This document shows positions 34,823 through 42,885 of a stretch of 64,000 nt of DNA, piece by piece. The notes under the pieces are model-generated. The model was not told where the DNA came from and did not search any database. It was given only the letters and a program-made list of their open reading frames with translations. The DNA is taken from NCBI RefSeq assembly GCF_017298635.1, contig NZ_CP071182.1, forward strand, positions 3,386,001 to 3,450,000, given 5' to 3'. Source of the DNA: Paenalicyclobacillus mengziensis. GTDB lineage: Bacteria > Bacillota > Bacilli > Alicyclobacillales > Alicyclobacillaceae. The position numbers and the translations under genes are program-made. How positions within the stretch are numbered: the first letter of the stretch is position 1; each line of letters begins with the position of its first letter.

Positions 34823-36670
34823 TTATTTAATGTATGACGTGAGCGCCTGCAACACCCCGCTGTCCTCCATGCCAGCCCGCCACACAGCGACGCCGGCAAT
34901 TCCGTACATCTTAGCTAAGGCCAATTTGGCTGAGGTACTCTTCGCATTTTCGTAGTACACCGTGTGCAATTGGCCCTTGCTATCTGTCCATTTGAACCAC
35001 GGAGCCTCTGCTTGTGCATTCCAATTTGGCGTGATGTGGCGACTTTTAAGAAACGAGTCGATAGTGGTCAAGCTGAGTGCTTTCGCTCCTTTCCCCGACC
35101 AGTCATATCCATATGTATCGATTCCAAGCAACACCTTGTTTGCAGGTACACGCGACACGGTATAAGCGAGCGACTGTTGAACCCATGGTACAGGGGCAAT
35201 CGGGCCCGCGGGCCCTCCTGCATACGAGTAGTCGTATGCCATGACGACGACATCGTCGGCTGCTGCTCCGATTTTAGCCACGTTATACCCAGCGTTCCAG
35301 GGCTCGTTCTTAGCACCTGTATCTGCCGGAATGACAACTTCCAACCGCTTGTTCAGAGCGTGTAAGTCAGCTGCCAATTTAGAGACGAAACTGCTATACA
35401 GTGCAGCATCCTTTGGAGGGATGAGTTCAAAATCGAGCATGGCGCCGTCGTACCCATCGGACTCTACGCTCTTCACGATTTCCTCTTCAAGGCGGTTGCT
35501 GCGCGCTGGATGGCTCAAAATTGTTATCATCGTCTTTGCATCAAAGCCGTTCTTACCAAGATTGGTCACCATCGCATAGGCGGCGTAGCCAGAGGAGATG
35601 GCTTGGCTTGCAGTTCCGGCCGGTGCCGCACCAACGAGCGATCCCGATGCGTCCACACTCCATGTATCTCCTGCCAAGGCATTGTACGCCTTGGGGTGAG
35701 ACATAACATCTTGGAAAGCCGCGAGGTCGCCTAGGTAAAACGGAACAAATGCAAGAGAAACTGGCTTCTGTGATGTGGCTTGAGCCGGCACAGACACACT
35801 CCCATCCGCGGATATCATACCCGTATTTTTGAGTTGGGTCGGTGACGTGTGCTGGGTTAGCGTCCATTGCCAGGTGCCAATGGTTGAAGTCCAACCGGCC
35901 TGTCGCAGTGCTGCGCTGATGCTGTATATCGGTATATAGGCAAACTGCGAAAATGTGTACGCGGGAGCATAGATGGTCTGACCGGACCCAAACACAATCT
36001 TGCTATCTTGTGCTGGATTGGATACTGGGGTGGGATGGGCGGTGGCACTCGGAGCAAGACTCAATGTCTGTCCATTCCACGTGCTCTTTAAACCCGCACG
36101 TTCAAAGGCGCTTGACAAATCTCTTGTGGCGACATAGGTTGCTTCGTCATGATAGACCGTCAATACGTCGCCTGCAAATCTTCCATTCAGCCAAACCTGT
36201 TGTTGACGCACGATATTTCCGTTCAACTGATAACCGTAGTGCTGTGTCGATTTCAGGTCAATTTGTAACTCTCCACCTGCTAGTTTGCTTTTATCACCGT
36301 AATGATTCAAAGCCGCGATGAGGTCATCAGCTCGAACAAACACTTGTCCATGATAAGTTTTCGTGACGGCAGGCAGGGAAACGTTGTTCACTTGAACCCG
36401 TTTCAGAAACCGCTCAACCTGGGACTGCAACAGCCACGTTTTTGAATGCACCGAAAATCCGTCAATCTGTTCAACCGGTTCGCCGTTCACAACCATGGTT
36501 CTCGGAGCAACATCATAAATCCGGAAAAATATATAGTACACGAGGCCAGCCGCTGTAAGTAAAACCAGTACTGCCAGCATAACCAGCCAGCCGCGCGTGC
36601 GCCGATTCCCTCGTTTTCCACCATCCAAGTGATTGTGCAAGTCTGTCCTTAAGCCTTCATTCCAACCCAA
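34823..36670 (-). CDS. GH18-family hydrolase with N-terminal membrane anchor and copper-amine-oxidase-like domain
   Basis: 615 residues from the TTG eight bases after AAGGAG (the ATG 12 codons earlier has no site). A single N-terminal membrane helix (WLVMLAVLVLLTAAGLVYYI) is followed by a region with paired copper-amine-oxidase-N-like repeats (FVRADDLIAALNHYG, YVATRDLSSAFERAGL). The GH18 domain contains DGYDGAMLDFELI with catalytic Glu near 415, VVVMAYDYSYAGGPAGP and GIDTYGYDW. This matches the YaaH/YdhD/YvbX type of cortex-lytic or cell-wall glycosidases. Followed on the same strand by the YheC/D-type gene. Confidence 0.85.
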   Translation of the reverse strand: MGWNEGLRTDLHNHLDGGKRGNRRTRGWLVMLAVLVLLTAAGLVYYIFFRIYDVAPRTMVVNGEPVEQIDGFSVHSKTWLLQSQVERFLKRVQVNNVSLPAVTKTYHGQVFVRADDLIAALNHYGDKSKLAGGELQIDLKSTQHYGYQLNGNIVRQQQVWLNGRFAGDVLTVYHDEATYVATRDLSSAFERAGLKSTWNGQTLSLAPSATAHPTPVSNPAQDSKIVFGSGQTIYAPAYTFSQFAYIPIYSISAALRQAGWTSTIGTWQWTLTQHTSPTQLKNTGMISADGSVSVPAQATSQKPVSLAFVPFYLGDLAAFQDVMSHPKAYNALAGDTWSVDASGSLVGAAPAGTASQAISSGYAAYAMVTNLGKNGFDAKTMITILSHPARSNRLEEEIVKSVESDGYDGAMLDFELIPPKDAALYSSFVSKLAADLHALNKRLEVVIPADTGAKNEPWNAGYNVAKIGAAADDVVVMAYDYSYAGGPAGPIAPVPWVQQSLAYTVSRVPANKVLLGIDTYGYDWSGKGAKALSLTTIDSFLKSRHITPNWNAQAEAPWFKWTDSKGQLHTVYYENAKSTSAKLALAKMYGIAGVAVWRAGMEDSGVLQALTSYIK

Positions 36671-36820
36671 CTTTGTTGCTCCTTCCGCTGTCGTTTCATA
36701 GCTCATTCTGACAGTGGCAGAATAGCTTGTCTAGTATCGGCGAAGTCGGGTCTCCCAGCGAAATTTAACATGCATGCTGTTGCTACATGTGTGTTTGGAA
36801 TTTGCGTGCCTCAAGGTCCA

Positions 36821-37462
36821 CTATGCCAATTCATGTAAAATACCAAGAATATCCATTGGACTACGCGCAACCATCGTTGGCCGCGATGAGCTGAGTTTTT
36901 CAAGCCTTCCCTCACCCCAGAGAGCCGCGATGCTTCGCATCCCAGCACCGTAAGCCGCTTCGATGTCGGTGGGCTGATCGCCAATGTAGATACAATCTAC
37001 CGGATCTACCTTCATGTTGTCAGCGGCTACTAACAAGGGCTCTGGGTGTGGCTTATGAAGTGCGGTATCCTCCTGTGCCACAATCATCTCAAATACGGTG
37101 TTTAACTGTTTTGACGTCAACTCACGAATTGCGTGAATACGACGTTTCGATGTGACTACACCCATTCGATAAGACCTGCGGTGTAGTTTCGTGAGTAACT
37201 CGAGTACTTCTGGGTAACACACAATCTCTCCCGCATGTGCTTCATAGTAGCTTGTTCCTTCAGCCAAAATCTTCACTGCTAAAGATGCTTCGAACCATTG
37301 CTTGTACACCATCGGGGCAGGACGCCCGGTCAACTCCGCATATTCCTCGGGGGTGGGGTCTCGTTTTAGAATCGACTGAAATCCATACCGCGTCCCCTCC
37401 CTCGCCAGTGACTCACTGTTTTGTATGGTCCCATCCAAGTCCCATAAAAGTATAGTTTTCAG
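36821..37462 (-). CDS. HAD-superfamily phosphatase with non-standard (CTG) start
   Basis: 213 residues. Motif I must be LLWDLDGTIQ, motif II VVTSKRRI, Lys motif ALHKPHPEPLL and motif IV IYIGDQPTDIEAA; the cap is of the helical C1 type as in phosphoglycolate phosphatase/PpaX. The only ATG/GTG/TTG in frame before motif II lies inside WDLDGT and would remove the nucleophilic Asp. A CTG reading MKTILLWDLDGT, seven bases after GGGGG, restores a normal N-terminus (an ATT just before it is the alternative). It follows the VOC gene by 33 bases and is probably co-transcribed. Confidence 0.8.
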   Translation of the reverse strand: MKTILLWDLDGTIQNSESLAREGTRYGFQSILKRDPTPEEYAELTGRPAPMVYKQWFEASLAVKILAEGTSYYEAHAGEIVCYPEVLELLTKLHRRSYRMGVVTSKRRIHAIRELTSKQLNTVFEMIVAQEDTALHKPHPEPLLVAADNMKVDPVDCIYIGDQPTDIEAAYGAGMRSIAALWGEGRLEKLSSSRPTMVARSPMDILGILHELA

Positions 37463-37495
37463 AATGACACCCCCAAATCGGTGCTGTATCGCACC

Positions 37496-37864
37496 TCATT
37501 TCCACTCAAGAAACTCAAGGCGGTTTCCAAACGGATCATCGATGTAAAATCTCTCGGCACCTGGGAGAAGTTCGTCGTCTTTCACCTGAAACCCGTGGCG
37601 CACAATTCGCTCCCTTAAGTATGCCAGGTTCCGGACATGCAAGGCAGGATGAGCTTTTCTTGCCGGGATAAAGTTCCCATCGACACCGATGTGAACTTGA
37701 TGGCTACCACACTGAAACCAGACCCCGCCCCGCTTCTGTAGCTCCTCAGGCTTTCTGATTTCTTCCATGCCTAGGACGTCACAAAAAAAACCTCTCGCAA
37801 CCTCTTCACATCCTGCGGGAGCAGCCAGTTGCACATGGTCGATTCCGTAGAACGAATGAGACAT
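37496..37864 (-). CDS. VOC-superfamily (glyoxalase/bleomycin resistance-like) protein
   Basis: 122 residues from the ATG six bases after GGAGGAG. Two beta-alpha-beta-beta-beta modules: IDHVQLAAPAGCEEVARGFF with VWFQCGSHQVHIGV, then HPALHVRNLAYLRERI with RFYIDDPFGNRLEFLEW. Metal ligands of the fold (His in DHVQL, Glu in RLEFLEW) are present. The substrate is not known. Upstream part of a two-gene unit with the HAD phosphatase. Confidence 0.85.
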   Translation of the reverse strand: MSHSFYGIDHVQLAAPAGCEEVARGFFCDVLGMEEIRKPEELQKRGGVWFQCGSHQVHIGVDGNFIPARKAHPALHVRNLAYLRERIVRHGFQVKDDELLPGAERFYIDDPFGNRLEFLEWK

Positions 37865-38067
37865 ACATATCTCCTCCCAAATCCATCGATTCCCTACAAA
37901 GAGTCTAACCGTCTGCGGCCTCATTTGGGTAGCTCTGATTGGAATCTTCGATACCTTGATTTGAACCCATGATGTGTAAGGGTATTCGCGGAATTTTTTA
38001 AAGAGTTTGTCGAAACTTGTAGATGATCCGTATAATAGACTCATGAAACGAGGCGGGGTGCTGGGGT

Positions 38068-39771
38068 GTGGGGTCAAGATTACGATGGACAAAGAGAACA
38101 TGGTTAATTGTGTGGTCGTACGCGATCATCGTACCTTTTTGGGTGATTTTCACCGATTTTCTTTATCGGGTCTGGACGCATCAGTTTGAATTTCGATTAT
38201 TCCTCTTCTCGTCCATCCGCGGTGTCGTCCTTTACATGCTCACAATTTGGTTACTGCGGTACCTGATTCAACGCATCAACGCTGTCCAAGCGCATTATCA
38301 AACACTTGTGGAAATCTCCCCACAGCCAATCTTCGTCCAATCTGCCAGTCAGAAATGGGTGTATGTGAATCCTGCAGGACTCAAACTGATTGGGGCAACA
38401 CAGAGGAGCGACGTCATCGGGCACTCTGTCTGGGAGATTGTCCACCCAGATGACTACAGACGAGCACAAGACCACATGCGTAAAGTACACATCACTGGGT
38501 CCCCCAAAAATTTTGCCACACACCAATCCGTTGAGTCCACCACACAGATGAGACTGATACGGCTTGACGGAACGGTTCTCGAAGTGGAATGTGTAGCAGT
38601 CTCCTCTCATGTCAATAAGGTCCCAATTGTACAAATTTTATACACGGACGTGACCGAACGAAATCGCATGGAACGAGAGCGGTATCTCGCCGTTAGTGAA
38701 CTTGAGGGTTTCATGGAACATCACACGGATGGCATCGCCATTTTTGATGCGGACGGGTATTACTCGACCTTGAATGGTCGATTTGCAGAATTATATCAAG
38801 TCACAAAAGAGTGCATTGTCGGCCGCAAATGGTCTGATGTGCCCTTCGTTCCACGGCAGGCGATTCCAGCAGCCGAGCAGTTTATCGCGCAGTTGCTGCG
38901 AGGAGACTCCATCACGGGTTACCGCTCTACCTGCAGCATTTACGACGGTAATCTAGACGTCTCGATTTCCGGCTTCCCACTCAAACAGCAAGACGGGACC
39001 ATTCATGGCTTCGCCGTTACCATACGGGATATCACAGAGGAAAAACATGCGGAGGAACGGCTCATTCAATCCGAGAAACTTGCTGCGGTTGGCCAATTGG
39101 CGGCCGGTGTTGCTCATGAAATTCGGAACCCTTTGACGACCGTGCTCGGGCTCTTGAAGCTGCTCCCGACCTCAGCCCCAGGTAAGCAAATGGAATACAG
39201 GAAACTGATGGAAAACGAACTTAAGAGAATCGCATCGATCGCGACGGAAATGCTATCTCTGGCAAAACCCCAAGTGGACGACGTTCACGATGTTGAGGTT
39301 ACAAAACTATTGACCGAGGTGTTTCAGTTTCTCGAACCGGAAGCGGCCATGCGTGACGTCGACATGCAGCTCGCACTGCCGGACAGCGTCGAGACGGTTG
39401 TGATTCGCGGGCAGGAACAACGTCTAAAACAGGTACTTATCAATCTGATACGAAACGCTGTCGATGCTCTTGGACAAGCGCCACGAACGATTCAAATCGG
39501 AGCTGACATCGCAGGAGCCGAAGTCGCAGGGACTGACGTCGTCCGCAGCCGTGTCGTGATGACGGTTCAAGATTCAGGTTGCGGGATGTCCGAGGAGCAA
39601 CTTCTCCGACTCGCGACACCCTTTTTCACAACAAAGGAACATGGAACGGGGCTTGGACTTTATGTCTGCCGCCAGATTATCGAGCAACATCAGGGAGAAC
39701 TACATTTTCAAAGCAAGCTTGGTATCGGTACCACAGTATCGTTAACACTGCCGTTGTATCAAGTCGGCTAA
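38068..39771 (+). CDS. PAS-domain sensor histidine kinase, sporulation-kinase-like
   Basis: 567 residues. Two membrane helices (about 10-32 and 48-66), two PAS domains (about 78-195 and 215-325, with QILYTDVTERN and VTIRDITEEKHAEERL exits), then HisKA with phospho-His 350 in AAGVAHEIRNPL, and HATPase with NLIRNAVDALG, DSGCGMSEEQ and GTGLGLYVCRQIIEQH. The architecture fits the orphan KinA/KinB/KinE phosphorelay kinases. No response regulator is adjacent. The GTG start is in a G-rich context after GGGGTG. Confidence 0.87.
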   Translation: MGSRLRWTKRTWLIVWSYAIIVPFWVIFTDFLYRVWTHQFEFRLFLFSSIRGVVLYMLTIWLLRYLIQRINAVQAHYQTLVEISPQPIFVQSASQKWVYVNPAGLKLIGATQRSDVIGHSVWEIVHPDDYRRAQDHMRKVHITGSPKNFATHQSVESTTQMRLIRLDGTVLEVECVAVSSHVNKVPIVQILYTDVTERNRMERERYLAVSELEGFMEHHTDGIAIFDADGYYSTLNGRFAELYQVTKECIVGRKWSDVPFVPRQAIPAAEQFIAQLLRGDSITGYRSTCSIYDGNLDVSISGFPLKQQDGTIHGFAVTIRDITEEKHAEERLIQSEKLAAVGQLAAGVAHEIRNPLTTVLGLLKLLPTSAPGKQMEYRKLMENELKRIASIATEMLSLAKPQVDDVHDVEVTKLLTEVFQFLEPEAAMRDVDMQLALPDSVETVVIRGQEQRLKQVLINLIRNAVDALGQAPRTIQIGADIAGAEVAGTDVVRSRVVMTVQDSGCGMSEEQLLRLATPFFTTKEHGTGLGLYVCRQIIEQHQGELHFQSKLGIGTTVSLTLPLYQVG

Positions 39772-39929
39772 AATACGCGGCATCAGACATTCACCGATGA
39801 TTTTACATAAACGAAGATGATTTTTACATAACGGTTGTAACTTTTTTGTCGCCTCTTCCGTCCCATTCGTGTCGACATCATCATGTTGAAATTCTTCCAT
39901 GTCGAATTTTATCGCCCGAGGTGACCTTC

Positions 39930-40943
39930 ATGAATTCAGGACATGTTGCGATAGTGTTTGGTGTTCTTTCACTAACCAGCGTTGGGGTTGTCGGTTGTGC
40001 CACTCACAGCGCCCGGCCTTCATCAAACCAAAGCCCCAGCAATCAGGTGGCTACAGCACCTGCCACTACTTCAAACGCAGGTAGTGGAAAACAGACAAAT
40101 ACGACAAATACGTCCGTAAGCAGCAATCATGCTGGTGCAACAACGAATACGAGCCCGAGCAGCAATCATGCTGGTGCAACAACACCAACCAATACGGCAA
40201 CAAGCTCTCCGCCAGCGGATGTGTCATCCGGCAGTCAACCCAAGCCATCGTCGCGGTTCCCAACCATTGTAAGTGCAGCCATGCAACAATTTCCAGCGAA
40301 TGTCCTGCAGTCTGCAAAAGCACCAACGGTTTTACCGACTTCAGCATCTGATTCAAGTCAAATGTATTACCGCACTTGGGACACCACTTCAGGTTCGATT
40401 TTGAATTACAGTGTACAACTGTCATCACCACATTATCGATTGGCGACGTTCATGGGCTCCATCTATTCAGGAATTCCAGCGGGGAATTCTGTTTGGTTGC
40501 CGAACGGTGTGCCGCAAAATGCGCAGACAACCAACGAGACAGTTGACCTTGTAACCGGGATTGTTGGTCACGGACAGACGTTTGTAGCTCCGAAGGACAG
40601 CGCGAAGGAAGTCTCAAGTGCTTCAATCTCGTGGACTGAAGGACGCTGGCATATTGAAGTGTCACGCACACAAGGAACGCGGATGCCCATTGCAGAAGCC
40701 AACACGATAGCATCCTATCTCCACAGTCACTTTATGCCCGTGCCCGAAACCAAAGGAAGCATTTTTGTAAATGTGTATCCTGGTGAGAATTCAGAGGGGC
40801 AACCTGTCGGAACTGCCGTCGATGAAACCATCAAATGGCAGGAAGGCACTCACGTTTACGAAGTGGACACGTACAGCCATACAAAGAATCCAATTGAAAC
40901 TGGACTAGCCATGGCCATTTCTATGAAACCTTATACCGGTTGA
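39930..40943 (+). CDS. Lipoprotein with Ser/Thr/Asn-rich linker, unknown function
   Basis: 337 residues. The ATG follows GAGGTGA. Signal peptide with lipobox VVGC (Cys 23). Residues about 30-105 form a low-complexity linker of Ser, Thr, Asn and Pro that includes two copies of SSNHAGATT, encoded by a 26-base direct repeat (40119-40144 and 40158-40183). The folded part (110-337) has TIVSAAMQQFPANVLQ, ISWTEGRWHIEVSR and HSHFMPVPETKGSIFVNVY; it looks like a beta-rich surface domain I cannot name. Next gene is 90 bases away. Confidence 0.65.
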   Translation: MNSGHVAIVFGVLSLTSVGVVGCATHSARPSSNQSPSNQVATAPATTSNAGSGKQTNTTNTSVSSNHAGATTNTSPSSNHAGATTPTNTATSSPPADVSSGSQPKPSSRFPTIVSAAMQQFPANVLQSAKAPTVLPTSASDSSQMYYRTWDTTSGSILNYSVQLSSPHYRLATFMGSIYSGIPAGNSVWLPNGVPQNAQTTNETVDLVTGIVGHGQTFVAPKDSAKEVSSASISWTEGRWHIEVSRTQGTRMPIAEANTIASYLHSHFMPVPETKGSIFVNVYPGENSEGQPVGTAVDETIKWQEGTHVYEVDTYSHTKNPIETGLAMAISMKPYTG

Positions 40944-41034
40944 CTTTAGATGTGCCGCCAATGGAAAGATGCTATACTTCACGTATTCGCGTTTTTGAGA
41001 CTCATTGTATTCCGAAACCAAAGGAGTTCTTCGA

Positions 41035-41922
41035 TTGCAGCAGGCTGACTTTCTTATTCTCGATGGCAGCTCCGTTCTTGTACGTGCCTATTTTGCCAGC
41101 GCGTATGGGAGACGAATCATGCAGTCTTCAAACGGCACCTATACAAATGCCGTATTTGGATTCCTCAATATGTTGTTTGGGGCTATTGAACAGGTACGCC
41201 CAAGCCACCTTTTTGTCGCATGGGATGTGTCCCGTGATACGTTCCGTCGCGAACTCTATCCTGCTTACAAGGGCACTCGTGGAGAACTGCCAGACGAATT
41301 AATCTCTCAATTTGACACCATGCAGGATGTCCTCGAGTCTCTGGGTGTTGCGCAACACTTTGATGTGCGCTACGAGGCCGACGACCTCATCGGAACGGTC
41401 GCTCGCCTTGCAGCAGACGCGAAACATCACGTCTTGATTCTGAGCGGCGACAGAGACGTATTACAACTGGTTCAAAACGAAGTGACGGTTGCTATCATGA
41501 AGAAGGGGATCACAGAAGTCGACCTCTACACACCAGATTTTCTCATGGAAACCTGGGGAGTGACTCCGTCGCAAATCACAGACCTGAAAGGTCTCATGGG
41601 TGACACCAGTGACAATATACCAGGTGTCCCAGGCATCGGTGAAAAAACCGCGAAAAAGTTACTCACAGAATATGGTACGCTCGAGAATCTTATCGCGTCA
41701 CGCGAGACTTTGACGGGAAAGTTGAAGCAAAAGATATCTGAACACCACGAACTTGCCATGCTCAGCAAACGTCTAGCGACGATTGTAACAGACGTTCCCA
41801 TGGACATCGCGCTATCCGACTGCCAAATGTCATTTTCCATCGAACCAGCTACGATGAAGCTACAAGAACTCGGTTTACACCGTGCCCTTACCCACCTACA
41901 ACGGCTAACCCAAGTCGGATAG
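41035..41922 (+). CDS. 5'-3' exonuclease of the PolA-N/FEN type
   Basis: 295 residues from the TTG eight bases after AAGGAG. FLILDGSSVLVRAYFA, LFVAWDVSRDTFRRELYPAYKGTR, YEADDLIGTVARLA, LILSGDRDVLQLV and the helix-hairpin-helix DNIPGVPGIGEKTAKKLL are the standard metal and DNA-binding motifs of the 5' nuclease in DNA polymerase I. It is a free-standing version (no polymerase domain), as with Bacillus YpcP; it removes flaps and RNA primers. Confidence 0.9.
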   Translation: MQQADFLILDGSSVLVRAYFASAYGRRIMQSSNGTYTNAVFGFLNMLFGAIEQVRPSHLFVAWDVSRDTFRRELYPAYKGTRGELPDELISQFDTMQDVLESLGVAQHFDVRYEADDLIGTVARLAADAKHHVLILSGDRDVLQLVQNEVTVAIMKKGITEVDLYTPDFLMETWGVTPSQITDLKGLMGDTSDNIPGVPGIGEKTAKKLLTEYGTLENLIASRETLTGKLKQKISEHHELAMLSKRLATIVTDVPMDIALSDCQMSFSIEPATMKLQELGLHRALTHLQRLTQVG

Positions 41923-42070
41923 TACAGCAGATCCCAAGCTCACACAACATGCGGCCCAGAGCGAATGCCCCGAGCCGCTTCAGATTGTTGATAAAGCCCT
42001 CAATTTGGAGGGTTTATCATCATTTCGCATGCATTTAGAAGTGTTTTAGAGACCCAAACCGTTTTAGACA

Positions 42071-42146
42071 ATAACGCGTTAGCAGCGCGTTATTTCGACT
42101 GAACCTGTTTCACGGAGTGTGGAATAACGCGTTCAAAGCTCGTTAC
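42071..42146. repeat. Two 23-bp inverted repeats, ATAACGCG-N7-CGCGTTAT family
   Basis: Copy A at 42071-42093 is perfect: ATAACGCG, seven bases, CGCGTTAT. Copy B at 42124-42146 has arms ATAACGCG and CTCGTTAC. Start-to-start distance is 53 bases. Five further copies of the same 8-7-8 design occur at 57044-57251. They lie between the 5' nuclease and marR genes. No known repeat family recognised. Confidence 0.75.
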
Positions 42147-42149
42147 GCA

Positions 42150-42187
42150 CTAAAGCCTAACTAAAGACTAACAAAAGACTAACAAAA
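42150..42187. repeat. Short 11-bp tandem repeats
   Basis: Three degenerate units ending AAAG(C/A)CTAAC follow each other (TAAAGCCTAAC, TAAAGACTAAC, AAAAGACTAAC). They lie immediately before the marR leader. Confidence 0.6.
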
Positions 42188-42251
42188 CCGCTTGTCCACT
42201 ATGAATGAAAAACACCTATTCGAGAATTCTACTCCGCAGAGGCGCAAACAA

Positions 42252-42285
42252 TATCTTTACACTAAAGATACCTCCGTGGTATATT
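42252..42285 (+). promoter_or_regulatory. marR promoter with MarR-type operator
   Basis: The palindrome TATCTTTACACTAAAGATA (8-base arms, 3-base centre, 42252-42270) contains a -35 like TTTACA (42256-42261), and TATATT follows after 18 bases (42280-42285). A near-identical palindrome precedes the MMPL gene, so the site is probably the binding site of the MarR protein encoded just downstream. Confidence 0.7.
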
Positions 42286-42303
42286 CTTCCCCGGGTGAAG
42301 CGC

Positions 42304-42789
42304 ATGGAGAGTTCAAAAAAACCAGCCGGAACTGAGACCGTCGGAACTGCAGAGCCAACCGCAGACGAGCTTGCCGCAGAGGTCAATGACCTGCTGCCTA
42401 CGATGGCCGCTAAATTGTTACACTTTGTCCGAGAAGTACCTGGAATTGACATTACTCTGGCACAAGGATTTTTGTTGCGACACATACAAGTCCACGGACC
42501 TTGCACTGCGTCGACAATCGGCTCAATGATGGGGATAACTTCGGGCCCTGTCACCAGTTTAACAAAACGGTTGATTGACAAAGGCCTTATGCAGCGTCGC
42601 AAGGACCTCGAAGACGGCCGTGTTTATTGGTTTTCTCTCACGTCCGAAGGAGAGTCCTTGGCAAACAGAGTAGCATCCTACCGTCAGACAGAGTGGAAAC
42701 GTTTGGTGGAGCGACTCGGAGTGACTCGTACAATGGAAGCAATGCGGCTCATGAAAGATACCATCGAAATTTTAAACGACATGATGTAA
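42304..42789 (+). CDS. MarR-family transcriptional regulator
   Basis: 161 residues from the ATG; a longer reading from 42205 would place the operator inside the gene. The winged helix is clear: LAQGFLLRHIQVHGPCTAST, recognition helix GPVTSLTKRLIDKGLMQRRKD, wing DGRVYWFSLTSEGE. The N-terminal 20 residues are a polar tail. It probably represses itself and the MMPL transporter next to it through the shared palindrome. Confidence 0.9.
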   Translation: MESSKKPAGTETVGTAEPTADELAAEVNDLLPTMAAKLLHFVREVPGIDITLAQGFLLRHIQVHGPCTASTIGSMMGITSGPVTSLTKRLIDKGLMQRRKDLEDGRVYWFSLTSEGESLANRVASYRQTEWKRLVERLGVTRTMEAMRLMKDTIEILNDMM

Positions 42790-42838
42790 CGGTCTTGTTT
42801 CCCCTCTTACGCAGATTTTTTGGTGGAATATGCAGATT

Positions 42839-42857
42839 TATCTTCACGCTGAAGATA
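42839..42857. promoter_or_regulatory. MarR-type operator of the MMPL transporter gene
   Basis: TATCTTCACGCTGAAGATA: 8-base perfect arms and a 3-base centre, 16 of 19 bases identical to the palindrome at 42252-42270. It lies 29 bases before the transporter start and ends 18 bases before its AAGGAG. Confidence 0.75.
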
Positions 42858-42885
42858 TGAACTGCAATCAAAGGAGAGTTGTGCC

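Noticed and set aside
42071-42093. Rho-independent terminator of the 5' nuclease gene
   Set aside because: It is a perfect hairpin but has only TT after it, lies 150 bases from the stop, and belongs to a repeat family found also at 57 kb.
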